Below, one piece after another: positions 33,932 through 46,157 of a stretch of DNA of 64,000 bases. The notes under the pieces were generated by a model that worked only from the letters and a program-made list of their open reading frames with translations, searched no databases and was not told the DNA's origin. Position 1 is the stretch's first letter. Each line of letters starts with the position of its first letter. This stretch comes from Sepiola atlantica (lineage: Eukaryota > Mollusca > Cephalopoda > Sepiida > Sepiolidae), in the NCBI GenBank assembly GCA_963556195.1, contig OY744528.1:57484304-57548303 (forward strand), in the 5' to 3' direction. Position numbers and translations under genes: made by a program.

Positions 33932-35965
33932 ATGTTTTTGCAAAGAATCGATTTGGGTTATTTGAAGAGACCAATTTTCGAACATTTGAAGATAACAATA
34001 GTACAACATTGCCCAGATATCAAAATAAAAGTGGTCCATTGGCTGAAAAGGATGGAAGATCCTTTTCTATACATTCGTTTTATAAAGTTTCCACAAACGG
34101 AGAAACTGTGGAGAAGAAATGGTTGTTATACTCTCCATATCGGAAAGCATGCTACTGTTTTGTTTGTTTTTAAAGGAGCACTTGTCGTCTATATTGAAAA
34201 GGAAGACGGTTTCTCCACTTGGAGAAAATTAAATCCACGAATACCTGACCATGAGAAAATCCCTTCTCATAGGGCTCACATGAGGGAATACCTAAACCTT
34301 GTAGTTAGATCCCATCATTCGACTATGATAGATGCTGAACTTCAACAGCAAATTTCTGCTGAAAAGAAAAATGGAAAGCTATAACTTAACGGATTGGCGA
34401 AAACGAATCTGGCCTATTGTGGACATCGAGAAAGAATATCTAGCTTATCTGCGCCAGAGGAAACCGTCAGTGAAAATGAAGGAAACTTTCTAGCAACAAT
34501 CAAACTTTTGTCCAAATATGATGTAATCTTAGCACAAAAGTTTCAGACAGGGAAAGAGAAACCAAAAAGTGTTACCTACTTATCTATCAGAATTCAAAAC
34601 GAGATAATCGATCTTCTTGCTGAAACAGTCAAGAAAAATATAATTTCCGAAATTAAGGACGCAAAATAGTTTAGTATAATGCTGGATTCAACTCCAGATA
34701 TTACCCATGAAGATCAGGTTTCTGAAATTCCGCGTTAAATTCATATTAATGAAAGCAGCAAAGTTGAAATAAAGGAGACATTTTCTGGGATTTTTACAAG
34801 TCGACAAGAAAGATGCAGTCAGCCTGGTCAATGAAATTTTTGAAAAATTAAAGAACCTAACCCAAAAACTGTGTTTGTGAACTGTGAGAACCATAGCCTT
34901 AATTTGGCCTGTGTCCATGCAAGTGAGGAGCAACCTGTTGTTGTTGCATTGGTTGGCACTCTGGAAAAACTCTTTACTTTTTTTTCCTCATCTACTTCTC
35001 GTTTGAGAAGTGTTAGAATCAGTTGTCACTCGAACTGTGAAAAGACAGTGTGACACAAGATGGAGTTTCTGTCATGATGCTGTGCAAGTAATCCACAATG
35101 AGCATGACAACGTTATTACAAGCCTTCAGCACCTACTGGAAGGAGAATTTTCAAGGGAAACCAAATCTGATGCAGGATCGCTACTGAACTGTGTTCAACA
35201 GTTTCAATTTATAGCTTTATTAAATTTTTGGTACCCAGTTTTATCATCAATGGAAAAAGTGTCAAAACGTTTACAGGATCCGAAAATGGGGTTCCATGAA
35301 GCATCTTGGGATCTGGAAGGATTGATTCATATCTTGAATTTAAAGAATGACGAAATTATCCACAACGCAATACTTATAAATATTGGGAAATACCAGTTGC
35401 AAAGAGAAAAAGAATAATGGCTGGATAGTCAACAAGAGATAGTGGACTGACGGTACAAGAAGAGATGAATAGAGTAATGGTAGATTGTGAATCAATTAAA
35501 AACGGAAATTAAAGATCGCAGTGTCCGTCTCTAAGGACTAAGTGACAGATTTTCATTTCTTCTGCATTTGAATTCATTAGTAATTGATGATGAACAAGAA
35601 AGGGAGAAATTAACGAAGGCATGTTCTGACTTTGAAAATTTTTATGATAAGTATGTGGCATCCATTCAGTTATATGATGAAATTATTGATTTTGTGATGC
35701 TGCTTCGAGCTGGAGGGAATAGAGTTCCTCTTAATCCTAAAGATACTCTGGAGTTTTTACTGTAGTAGGGAATGGATGTCTTTCTGACACTGTGTGTTTC
35801 ATACAGATTACTGCTTACGATCGCACATTCAGTCGCATGTTGTGAACGGTCATTTTCAAAAATGAATTTAATAAAAACATATCTACGGTTTTCTACAACA
35901 CAGGAGTGACTAACCAACCTGTTATTAATAAGTGTTGAAAAAGAATTTTCACAGCTGATGTAAAA
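33932..35965 (+). pseudogene. hAT-type transposase, ZMYM1/DUF4371-like, degenerate
   Basis: The first frame (33932-34384) has FSTWRKLNPRIPDHEKIPSH, characteristic of the TTF/DUF4371 type of hAT protein often annotated as ZMYM1-like. The next (34394-34669) has LLSKYDVILAQKF and EIIDLLAETVKKNIISEIK, and after a stop LDSTPDITHEDQ (34683-34720), near the first catalytic aspartate. Further pieces are CDTRWSFCHDAVQ (35054-35092), HILNLKND and, near the end, a C-terminal dimerisation-like segment (MNLIKTYLRFSTTQE, about 35861-35905). At least four stops or shifts break it. The left flank GGGGGGCATCTAAGTAATGG at 33604 may be its terminal repeat. It lies between a gypsy relic and a non-LTR relic. Confidence 0.8.
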
Positions 35966-36044
35966 AGTGAAGTGGTTCAAGTGGTTTTTTGTTTGGTAAT
36001 GGAATTTTGTCCAATATTTATACTGGTTTTATCTTTTTTTAGCA

Positions 36045-37590
36045 GAGTTCGCCCCAAACAAGGCAAGTTGCAACTGTAGACTGGGCTACTGAGAATTAGG
36101 GTGAAATTTTAGGGGATAATCCTACAGTGAGAGCTGTGCAGCTAGATGTTTGTTTACATTAGTTTTAAATTTCTGCATATTGATACAGTTGGGGAAATAG
36201 GGAAAAGGCCGGCAGCACTATAAACTATTGGAGTAGAAGGCTCTCCGGCATCTGGAGACCTCTACAGTGAATGGATGGGATTTAGCTGATTGTCCGGTTG
36301 GTCGAGTGTATTTACGTCGAGTGGGCACCAGAGCAGCAAGTTCATCGGAACACATTCCATTGAAGTACTTGTAAAACAAGCAAAAGGATGCAACATGGCG
36401 GCTGTGGCAGAGTCGTTTGGGCCAGTGGGGTTAGTGGGGTTAATCTTGGTCGCGGAACCAATTGTGATACTATTGTGATTCGGGGAGTCACTGTGTATCA
36501 ATGTAACAAAGTTACTTTGTTGGGGGACATATCTTGCGACCGTTGGAGAACCAATGTGGCAACATTATCTGCTTTGGACGTAAGGACGATCTGTTGCAAC
36601 ATGTGCACTTAATTACTCGCCGTTGTTACCAGTGAGCAATCATCGTCTCTGTCGTTTACTTCTGGGACTGACTGGCTGACTGACTTGGACAATTATTCGC
36701 TGTAAAAGAACCTTATTTGAAATAAGGAAAGAAACTATTTACTTTTAATATAAAAATATATATTTATTTTACTTGAAGACATTTTAAAAACTTTTTGAGA
36801 GCGCAACCAAAACACGTCTTCTAGGTTCGAATTCAAAAACCGTCTCTCTTTAGAGAGAGAAAGAGAAGGGGAAAAGTGAGAGAGAAGAGGAGAGAGAAAG
36901 AGATAGAGAGGGAATACAGACACAATCAGTTTATACAATCAAATGTTTATATTTGAGTTTCATAACCGATTTCTCGAATGATGACTGCCTGACACCTGAT
37001 CCCTTCAACTGCACCTGTCAGTGGATTGGTTTGACATTTATCAGTTTTGGTCTCACGACCACACTGAGTACAAAATCTCTTCTGTTGAACTTTGCGGAAA
37101 TTTCAGCGCAAGTTTGGCACAAGGCCCACGAATATTACGCATATTATGGGGAGCACTTAGCTCCCCAAAAGCTCATTGTGCCACAGCGGCGATGGGACAG
37201 GAGCTGGAGCTTGGTTGATAGTGAGGGACATATCAGATTAGAGACTCTTTCTTGGACCTTGTCTAAGAGGGAGAGACTAGTGGATGGTGCACCAACCCAG
37301 ATGTGACACCAATACTCCATGCATGGGCGGATGGTGGCTGTGTAGAGATATAGAATACTGGCAGGTGTGATAAGTTTTCTAGCATAGTAGAGGGAGCCCA
37401 CCTTCTTTTCAGCATCCTTGGCAATGTCTTCTATGTATTTTTTCCAATTCATGTTACCCAATCCACACCTGAATCCAGGTCAACTTCGAGATCAGCTGCA
37501 TATTTCGACTGATTTGAGGGAATTGGGCAAGACGCAACACTAGAATAGAGAGTGATATCATCAGCATAGATGTTAATTTTCTGAATATGT
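36045..37590 (-). pseudogene. Non-LTR retrotransposon reverse transcriptase, copy B
   Basis: Read from 37590 downward, the minus strand shows the catalytic box NIYADDITLYSSV (about 37545-37585). MNWKKYIEDIAKDAEKKVG and RPCMEYWCHIWVGAP follow (37460-37250). A 783-base insertion then intervenes (36403-37185), and after it the C-terminal segment with HPFA and NPIHSL (36397-36240). The 3' untranslated end reads from about 36190 to 36045 and starts (plus strand) with AGTTCGCCCCAAACAAGGC, shared with copy C at 62766. The YADD aspartates are intact although the frame is broken near 37150 and elsewhere. Its upstream edge abuts a minus-strand gypsy integrase at about 37590. Confidence 0.8.
36403..37185. 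mobile_element. LTR-like insertion in non-LTR copy B
   Basis: A 783-base insert with termini TGTGGCAGAG and TTGTGCCACA is flanked by GCGGC (36398-36402 and 37186-37190). It contains an AG microsatellite (about 36857-36910) and AT-rich sequence but no retroelement protein. TGT...ACA termini and a 5-base duplication fit a solo LTR; a short non-autonomous element is possible. Orientation is not determined. The open frames inside (36388-36612, 36953-37218) have no recognisable domain. Confidence 0.75.
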
Positions 37591-37743
37591 GGCTTTCAAA
37601 TGGTGATGGAAGCATTCTATCATCCCATTAGAAGCTGGATGATAGCTAATCATATGGGTACGTTTAATCCCTAAAATCCTGGAAAGTTCCTGGAATAGGT
37701 GGGATTCAAACTGTCCACCACGGTCAGTGGTAATAGTTATGGG
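37591..37743 (-). pseudogene. Gypsy integrase C-terminal piece, cut off by the copia insertion
   Basis: Minus strand, 37743-37591: [19 protein letters not shown] is followed by [11 protein letters not shown], the core motif with the third catalytic residue. The upstream half of the same integrase resumes at 42318, on the other side of the copia element. It is closely related to the plus-strand integrase at 18960-19110. Confidence 0.8.
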
Positions 37744-37882
37744 TGTTAATCCAGGTCACTTGTTTCCTGCAACCGTACACCCATGAACCGCCATCTTGCT
37801 AAGCAACAACAAAAAACTAAAAGGGGAGCTCACTCCCACTGTCCCACATCATATAAGGGGGACAACTCAAAGACACTTAAAC
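37744..37882 (-). repeat. Copia 3' LTR
   Basis: 139 bases; identical in layout to the 5' LTR except for a 19-base deletion around AAGGGGG (37855). Otherwise only a few differences were seen, so the insertion is fairly recent. Confidence 0.88.
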
Positions 37883-37947
37883 ATTGCTGGTGTCTTCTTG
37901 TGAAGACTACAGTTCTATAAAAAAAAAACGAACAAAAGCAAAACAAA

Positions 37948-40900
37948 TCATTGCAACAAGTCTCTCAGAATTTCGGAAGAGGCTCCCATCTTCGTCAGGC
38001 AATCCGCGACCTGTTCTCGACCCCTGATCCATTCAATTTGGATCTCCTCCTTCACCATTATTTCCTTCACCCTGGCTACATCAACTCTGAGACGCCGGCC
38101 ACTCACAAGATTTGATGACTTTAAAGTCTCTACCAGAGACGCATTGTCCGTTTTACAAAGAACTTCAGGCAACCTAGGTAGTCTGAATATCTCTTGAAGC
38201 ATTGCGGCTATCAACATTCCGGCATCAGCTGCTTCACTAAGCGCAAGAGTCTCTGAAGCTAACAGGCTTTTTGTTACCCGGTCAAGTTTTTTTGATGACC
38301 AACATATAGGAGCCATTCTGTTCATCTTGCCACAAACAAAGATGATAAAACCACCCTGTGAAGTTCCATCCTCCAAACTAGCATAGGTGGCATCTGAATA
38401 ACAAACAATATTCAGATCCGAAGGTTTTCCAAGTTGGGGAAAAGATACGGATCCTGTCCTTGATTGTAACCTTATTAGCGATTTGTTTACCTCGAAGAGT
38501 AACTTCAGCTTTGGATATTTTCCAATATTACTCATTCTACACACATCAAATGATACATCTGGTCGCGTCTGGGTAGATACCCACATCATTTGACCTGTCA
38601 ATCTTTTTAACTCTGTCTTCTCCTCTTGACTCAATTCATCATTTTTTCTTAATGATCTTCCTTTCTTTATGTCTATTGGGGATAAAGCCGAAGCATATAG
38701 ATTTTGATCCAAAATAATCCCATTTTTTGTTTGCTTAACATTCAATCCCAAAAATTTGAATGTTCCACTTTCATGCTTCCCAATTTTGAAAATCTTTTCC
38801 AATTCTGCGATCACATTTTTCTTAAATAAATCATTTCCACAGAATATGAAATCATCAACATGTATTGCCAGAATGCCTATCAAGTCATCAGTGGCATTAT
38901 GCCAAAGAAACAGTGCATTGTCATATGCACTCACCATTCCTTTTAAGTGCGTTAACTCGCTTGTACCATGAACGAGGTGCATCGTTTAATCCATAAATAC
39001 ATCTTTTCAGCTTCCACACTTGTGATTCTGGACACACATCAGATGGTGGTCTAAGAAATACCTCTCTCTCTCTCCAGCATATTACCTTGCAGAAATGCGG
39101 AGGTAAAATCAAGAGTCTCCACCAACCACGTCATAACCGAGGCCGTTAACAATACGAGACGCATAGCCTCACGGCTGCACGTTGGAGAATCTGTTTTTAG
39201 GTTATGAGAATCTCCTTCATAACCACGTGCAACAAGACGACCCTTCATTATCTTTTTGTCCTTCACAAATTTTTCTGTTATCACCCACCTTGTTGATATA
39301 CATTTTTGCCCTTTATCAGGCACACATTCATATACTTCATGAATTTCCATATTTTCCAATTCTCTTTTCTTTGCATCAATCACATCTTGTTCTTGTTCAG
39401 AAGAAAGCAAAATTGCATGTTCTTGATAACTTACTTCCTCTGTTTGAGGAAATTGTCTCCATTGATCCACATGATCCCAATTGATACATAAGGGATTTTC
39501 ATTTTCGGCTTCAGGTTTTATATTTAGCCAATGGCTATACTTTCCCGTGGACTTTGGTTGTGTGTTCATAACCATCCCTTTTTTCCATTCATTACTCCCT
39601 CTCAATTTATACTCTACAACTTCGTTTCTACTCGGTTTTATACTGTTATTTTTCACTTCTCTTCTGTTGCAATTTGAATTGGTATTATGTTGTCCTTCAT
39701 CTTCCTCCTCCAAGACTTCATTCATCTCATTTGAAGAATTTGTATTTTCTTCATTTCTGGGACTTCGCAATTCCCTGTCTACCTTCATCAAGTGACATGG
39801 ATGCATCCTGAAAAATGCTCCTCCATGTCTGATCAATGCACATTGTCCTTCTTTACCCAAAACTTTAGCCGGACCACGCCATCCTTTATAGTTTTGTCTT
39901 CTATAGTAGACACGGTCACCTGTCACAAAACCTTCATCCGCATAAGTCCTTATATTGGATCTCAAAGCTCTCCAAATTCTTTCACTTGATTCAGCTTCCA
40001 TGAAGCTTTTCCTTGCTGCATGTAGGGCATTTAAATTTATTCTAACCATGTCACTTGTTGTTGCAGTTTCCAGTGCAGGTAATCTATCATTCAAAACTGA
40101 GGGGGTGTTAATGTTAGACCCAAATACAAGCTCATTTGGACTATAGCCAGAATGACTCTGAAGTGCATTTTTTGTGCTGACAGCCCATGCCAAAGCTATT
40201 TCTGGCTCACATTTTTCATCATCTAATGTTTTTTTCATTGCTTCCGCAATTATTAGATTATGACGTTCCACGGTACCATTGCTGAATGGACTTTCAGCAG
40301 ATGTTTCAATATTCAGCTTTTCATTCATCTGTCGGTAGCCCTCATTATTAAACTCTCCTCCATTGTCACTTAAAAGTTGCTTAGGAGCTCCAAAATAAGA
40401 TATCCACATTAAAAATATGTTGCAAATAATTTCTTCGCTCTTTTTGGTTTTAATTAATCTGGCAGCAGAGTACCTAGTGAATATATCAATTAGGTGCAGA
40501 ATCCAGCATTGGTTATGTCGATGTTCCTTCAAATCCAAACATACAGTGTCATTAAACCTGTTACCAAGAGCCAATCCTACAACTGGTCGAGGAGGGGGTC
40601 TTCTAAACCTCAGACAAACTGAACAAGAATCACAAACATCTTTGATCTGATTCAGAAATTCCTTATGATTAAATGCCTTACTACCTTTAACCAAAGCTAT
40701 TAATTTCTCTTTAGATGCATGAGCAAATTGTCTGTGCAATTTCTCAGCTTTTTTTCTTTTTTCCACTCTAGAGCATCCTTTTAAAGTCTCACAGTGCAAC
40801 ACTATGTTTGGTGCATTTTTAACTGCCAAAGGCATATTAGTTAGTGGAAGACTATAATGTCCAGAAGTTGTGATTTGCAATTTTATATATCTGCCAAAAA

Positions 40901-41369
40901 TTCGACAGCTGTCAGTTTTAAAATTTAGTAGTATTCCTGCAGTTTTCATAGATTTATGACTTAATAACAGGGGTAAATCATTTTTGACGATGTCAGCCTC
41001 AATATAACCTCTGACACCTTTTATACCCCCTATTGTTACAGGAAATTTAACTGTTTTAATGGCTTTCACTTCCACTCCATCTCCAAAACAAAATGTTCTG
41101 TCAGACCTAACAGTTTCCACCAACTGCTTATCTCGGTCATTCAATGTATCAAAGAATATATTAAACCAAAGCTCTCCAGCAACAGTTCGTGAACAAGCAG
41201 AGTGCAATACTGCCATACCCAATGTCTCTTTCACAAGAGTGGACATTTTTACATTAGAATAAGAGTCATTTATCACTGTTCGATAACATGAATCAACATT
41301 AAACAAAGTAAAGTTCACCTGGTCTGAATCCACGACAGTGTGTATATTGTTTCTAGAATTGAACCTCAT
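37948..41369 (-). pseudogene. Copia pol: protease, integrase, reverse transcriptase, RNase H (three frame blocks)
   Basis: The largest block (41369-39051, 772 codons) opens just after the Gag zinc knuckle. It shows a protease core AVLHSACSRT, where histidine stands in the place of the usual aspartate. The integrase follows: an HRQFAHAS...CDSCSVC zinc finger, then a core with CLDLKE, LSDNGGEF and SNGTVERHN, and a GRLVARGYEG segment leading to RT motif A (LDFTSAFLQG). A frameshift in a GA-repeat near 39065 passes to VFLRPPSDVCPESQVWKLKR (39112-38921). A further shift near 38970 leads to the last block, with catalytic IHVDDFIFCG and an RNase H with CYSDATYASLED and ending ADCLTKMG. Both RT aspartates are kept. 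Confidence 0.88.
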
Positions 41370-42067
41370 ACAGTCTCGGGCAAAATGCTTAATTGAATTA
41401 CATCTAAAACAACGAAGTATCTTACCTTGTCTGTCTGTTGGATTTGTATTGTAATCCCGGTAATAATTTTTATTTTTATACTTGTGTTACTATAATTGAC
41501 TGTTTCAACTTTTTCCTTGACAGCAGGGACGGTTTTACCTTCCGTTGACGAAATGTCTGAAAACACTTTCTTCAATGTTTCCTTCATTGTGGCATATGTT
41601 AAGCTCAAACATGTGGTTCTTGCCAATTTTTCATTTTCTTCTGACAGATTTGCTGCATTCAGAACAAAAAAAGCCTGCACTCCTTCTGGCAAAGTGATTC
41701 CAAATTTCCTTAATTTTTGGTATAAAAATTTGTATCATACCAAAAATTAATTTATGTTAACCCCGGTCTGTCTTTTGTAGGTGTAAAATTCCTTAAATGA
41801 CATATATGCCATCGTGTTCTCGTCCACTAAGTAAATTTCGTCTAATTTGTTGAGAATTATATTTAACCCATTTGGAGTACCAATATCCGTGGTTGCCAAA
41901 TGTTGAACACATTCTCTTATATTTTGTGGTAGTGACAAAAATATTGCTGGGCCATGTTTTTCTTTAGGCAAATCCGTGAATAGAGACTATATGCCAATGT
42001 CTTGTTTCCATTCTGCATAAGAATCCTGGTTCAATAGAATGGGTGGGGTTTTATTAAACGAAGCCAT
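41366..42067 (-). pseudogene. Copia gag, broken
   Basis: The ATG at 42067 begins MASFNKTPPILLNQDSYAEW, a copia Gag N-terminus. The frame is interrupted by a stop near 41985, then runs MPKEKHGPAIFLSLPQ (41971-41747) and, after a shift, LPEGVQAFFVLNAANLSEE (41692-41366). A CCHC knuckle, CFRCNSIKHFARDC, is encoded at about 41415-41372 in the frame that enters pol. Gag would form the particle. Confidence 0.8.
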
Positions 42068-42141
42068 CTTTCTTTTAAATGTGCTTCAACTTTTGTTGAA
42101 CAAGACAGATACCTTAACTTCTTATCACACAAAGAAGACAG

Positions 42142-42153
42142 CCTCTGCTACCA
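42142..42153 (-). promoter_or_regulatory. Copia primer binding site (initiator tRNA-Met type)
   Basis: On the minus strand TGGTAGCAGAGG lies one base inside the 5' LTR. It is complementary to the conserved 3' end of animal initiator tRNA-Met, the usual primer for copia minus-strand synthesis. Confidence 0.8.
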
Positions 42154-42154
42154 A

Positions 42155-42312
42155 TGTTAATTCAGGTCACTTGTTTCCTGCAACCGTACACCCATGAACC
42201 GCCATCTTTCTAAGCAACAACAACAAACTAAAAGGGGAGCTCACTCCCACTGTCCCACATCATATAAGGAGATGACTCAGCCCAAGGGGGACAACTCAAA
42301 GACACTTAAACA
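42155..42312 (-). repeat. Copia 5' LTR
   Basis: 158 bases between TGTTAAT and TTAAACA (plus-strand view), matching 37744-37882 apart from a 19-base indel. TG...CA termini. Confidence 0.88.
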
Positions 42313-42317
42313 ATGGG

Positions 42318-44770
42318 AACTCCGTAATGCAATATCCAGCACAATATTAGGGCTCGTGCTACAGATTCAGCCAAAATTTTGTTATGGGTAATGGCTTAAA
42401 CCACCGTGTGAAGCAGTCTATACAGGTCTTGACCTGTGCAGACCGCTTCACAAGGTGGTCTAAGCCAGATAAGTAAATTCCTGACTGACCGACCATGGTC
42501 CAATGAGATCAATATAAATATAGCTAAACCGAGTGTTTGGAGTGTTAAATGTTCCAAGATATGCTTGTGCACCTTTGACTTTTGTCAGGATACACAGGAA
42601 TGTGTCCAGACAATGAAATCGTGCCTCATTTTCGGCCAGAAATCAGCTTCACTGTGGCTTTAATTCCGAGGTGTACCAGATTGGGGTTAGAGTATTAAAG
42701 ACAGCATGACGATTCGTCATTGGAACAGGAGAGCGAGGTGAATCTGTTCAGGTGTCACAGATGATCTATGTCTCTGAAGTGAGTTTCAAATTCAGGTGAT
42801 GACAGATCCAAATTATCCAGATGTGGTTGGTCTGAGGCCGTCTGCTGTACATCGATATCCAAAGGTGATGACTGAGAATTAATAGGAAGGTGAAACAAGG
42901 TATCTTCCGCTGCATTCTGTTCATCAGAGATGTGTTGAATATCACTGGTAAATTGCGAAATAAAATCCAAATGGCGAGTTTCGTGAGGAGAATATTTGCT
43001 CAGCTTCGAATGCAGTGTGAAAGTAAGTGGATGGTGATCGGTGTAGATCAGAAATTGACGACTCTCGAGTGAATGCAAGGAGTTCATGGCCAAACATGCT
43101 GTAACGTTGTTCTGCCGGTTTCAGCTGTCTCGAAAAATATCCGAGAGGTTTTAGTGCTGCTGTTGCAACACTACACCTACAGCAGTGCCTGATGCATCAA
43201 TGACCAGTGAAAACTGGACATCGGACACAGAATGTGCAAGTAAGGATGCCTTTGCAAGTTTTTGCTTCACTTCATTGAAAGCTTTCATCTGATTATCATT
43301 TAGCGAAATCTGCTTATGTTTCTTCCTTTTACATAACAAGTCGGAAAGAAGAAACTGCGGGATAAAGTGTCTGTAATAGTTTAGCTAGCTGAGGAAGCGC
43401 CATAGTTAGCGAAATGAAGTGGGTGGTTGAAGATCTTGTAGAACCTTCACCTTTTCAGATAAAGGGGACAAACCTTCAGAGCTGATAATTTGGCCCAGGA
43501 AAACTAGTGACGAAGCACCAAAAACATATTTACCAGGGTTAATCCTCACCTGATATTACTAAAATCATCTGAACAGTAGGCGGAGATGAGTGACATGTTC
43601 TTCAGGTAAAGCACTTGCCAAGAGAATGTCATCTTATAGACAAAGGTAGAATCTTGCATACTCCGTCCATGAAGTGTTGAACGGTACTAGACACGTTTCA
43701 CAAACCAAAAGGCATAATAAGGAATTTAAATACTCAAATGAGGTTGTTACCACAGTTTTGGGTATGTCAGCTGGATTCACTGGGATCTGATGGTAAACAA
43801 TAACCAAATCCAGTTTTGAGAAAGTCTTACAACCATATAGAGACAAAGCGAAATCCTTTATATGTGGGATTGAATAAAGATTAGGTACCATCATGGTGTT
43901 CAGTCGTCGATAATCTTCAGTTAGACCCAATCTTCAGAGTGATTCAGGACCATATACAAAGGGAAGCCTATGGACTGGGCGAAGGACATATGGTATCCAG
44001 TTGCAGCATATGATTGTTTAGTATGAGTCATCGAAAGTGTCAGCTTTCGATGACTCAAAGAATATCGGGCTGATAAATGGGGTAGTGGATTTCCAACGTA
44101 GAATGAAAAGTTTCATATTAGCATCAATCAGCCAGCGTCTGCGTATATTCACTAAAAGGTTAAAGTGGTGCACAAAGTCCGAGCCAAGAATGGGGTAAAG
44201 CAAATCAACTACTGTGAATACCCATGTAAAATCTCTACACAATTCCAAGTTCAAGGAACGAGAACTTAGACCATACGTGGGAATAGGGGAATGATTTACG
44301 GCTTGCATTGAAATGGATGACACTAGCAGCTTCTCAGTGAGGAGTTTCAGCGACCAAATACTGTATCGACCAAGCAACATGCTTAGAATATGCACGGTTG
44401 TTATGTAACATCGATGGAGACCGTGCGGTGCTCAGGCCTCCAGATATTGGTTTCCCTGGTTCGATAACAGGGTTTTTTTACAGCTACATGCTGCTATGCG
44501 AAAATGATTGTGATAAAAGCACAGTCCTAGCTTGTTTGAGTGGCGGTGGCATGGCGATGAGGAACGAGACTGCAGTTGGCGCTTGTGCAACTGCGATTCC
44601 GGCACGCTCAGTTTTCACACCTCTTGCGTAAGATGCTCTATGGCTTCAAGTACAGCCAAATTTGTGAGCTGTTTACTGGTCACTGTTAGAGAAGACAAAT
44701 AGAGTTCTCAGCCATTGGTGTAGAAGTAAACACTGAGGCATGCTTTTCTGTCAAAGTCACAAGATGAGAT
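42318..44770 (-). pseudogene. Ty3/gypsy gag-pol relic, split by the copia element
   Basis: Minus-strand order from 44770 down: a Gag C-terminus with a knuckle-like CFYHNHF (about 44520); protease-like LYPILGSDFVHHFNLLV (about 44200); RT pieces with EDYRRLNTMM, FSKLDLVIVYHQIPV (43930-43780) and a broken region to 43600; RNase H with SLVIDASGTAVGVVLQQQ (43215-43155) and LIYTDHHPLTFTLHS (43050-43000); a linker; then integrase with YIDLIGPWSVSQ (about 42525) ending GYCITEFP at the copia junction. It belongs to the same family as the plus-strand element at 15460, and keeps the knuckle and protease region that one has lost. Many stops and shifts; no LTRs located. Confidence 0.8.
42390..42465. repeat. 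Inverted duplication inside the gypsy integrase
   Basis: GGCTTAAACCACCGTGTGAA...CAGGTC and GACCTGTGCAGACCGCTTCA...CTAAGCC form ~37-base arms with almost no loop. The arms are the same coding stretch in both orientations, so a short piece has been duplicated as a snap-back. Confidence 0.8.
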
Positions 44771-46119
44771 TCCATTCGGCAATTAGTGATGGGACGATTA
44801 CAACATTTTTCCCAATTTTGATACAATTACCGATTCCAATTCCGATTCTTTTAAAATTTCAAAATGTTTAATTAGAGATTTGTTGCTTTTAAAAAAAATT
44901 CAAATTACTGTAAAACCCCCGTGTAATGTCCGCATTTATTTTTGCACGAGTATATCTTCCTAAGTATGTTTTCTTAAATGTTTTCCTTGTAATTGATTGC
45001 AAATTGTGAGACAACTAAAGATTTATTTTTCTTTTAAAACAAAACCGATTTGCATTCGTTCCCTATTAATGCTATTTGAATATTTTCATAAACAATTAAA
45101 ATAGTCGATGATTGGTATGCAAAATAAGAAGACGGTGTAGAAACAGAATAGTTAACAAAGCCCCTTTCCCATGTTAAGAATGAGTTTCTAAATAATGTTA
45201 CTGTTTAGAAAACCATTCTTAACATGAGGGAGACAACTTTTCAGCCACTTTTGCTTAAAAAAATTAACAAAATAAGAATGTATAAGGCATGTTTTTTTTT
45301 GTTTATTGAGGGGGGATAAAATTGTGTTAAATCAGTTATGATTTGCGCGAATGGGTCAGTTCCCCGGTATCGTTGCCTCCACACGAACTCGCAAAGGTAG
45401 CTGTCAACAAGCGTGCGATGGGTGCCAATCTATGGTCGTTGGGGAAAACATGGACAGCTCCTCGGAACAGAATTTCATGGATGTAAGGTTTTTGGTCCAG
45501 CAGTAAATAAATAGAACCACTGTTTTTAATTCCACCTTTGACCACTCCAGCCAGGTTCCCTTTCGGAGAGCAAATTCTGTGTGAAAAGGGTTAACGCGTA
45601 AAGAATTTAGCAATCCGAAAAGTTGTCTCCCTTGGCAGCGGGGTTATTCTTAGAGGCCGACTAACTTTAGCACTAGTGGCGGGGATCTTATTAAAAAGAT
45701 CCCTAATCTCTCCCCCCCCCCCCCCCTCTCTCTCTCTCCTGTTAACGACACCGTATAATTGTAATTGTTTTTTTTTATTGTTTGAAGCAATAGTTTCATC
45801 GATAGTAAAAGAATAAATGAGATGCTGAGAAAACATACTACACTTTAAATTATTTATTTGCACAAATAAAATTCTCTTCTTTCTCTAGCTTGTTTGTTCA
45901 TTTGCTTTTGGCACCTGGGGATGATTCGACGAAGAATCGAAAACCTTTGTGAAACTTGTGGAACATTTATTAATTTTTTTGATTTTAATACAAAAAAAGA
46001 CCATCAGAAAAATTGAAAAAATAAAAAAAAGGTATAATTAAACAGACGAATTTTGTTATTTTTAACAATGTTTGCATAAATGAGAAAATGCTGCCTACAC
46101 ACACACACACACACGTGTG

Positions 46120-46157
<38 letters not shown>

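Larger units (their letters stand above)
37744..42312 (-). mobile_element. Ty1/copia retrotransposon
   Basis: The element is 4569 bases long, in minus orientation, bounded by TGTTAAT at 37744 and TTAAACA at 42312, and flanked by the 5-base duplication ATGGG (37739-37743 and 42313-42317). It has short LTRs, an initiator-tRNA-Met-type primer site, gag and pol. The integrase-before-RT order proves the copia group. It is inserted in the integrase of a minus-strand gypsy copy. Several frameshifts and a changed protease residue make it defective. Confidence 0.92.

Noticed and set aside
37021..37306. Two plus-strand frames near an LTR end
   Set aside because: They cross the junction of an LTR-like insert and a minus-strand reverse transcriptase relic.
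39182..41750. Several plus-strand frames of 60-104 codons
   Set aside because: Shadows of the minus-strand copia gag and pol.
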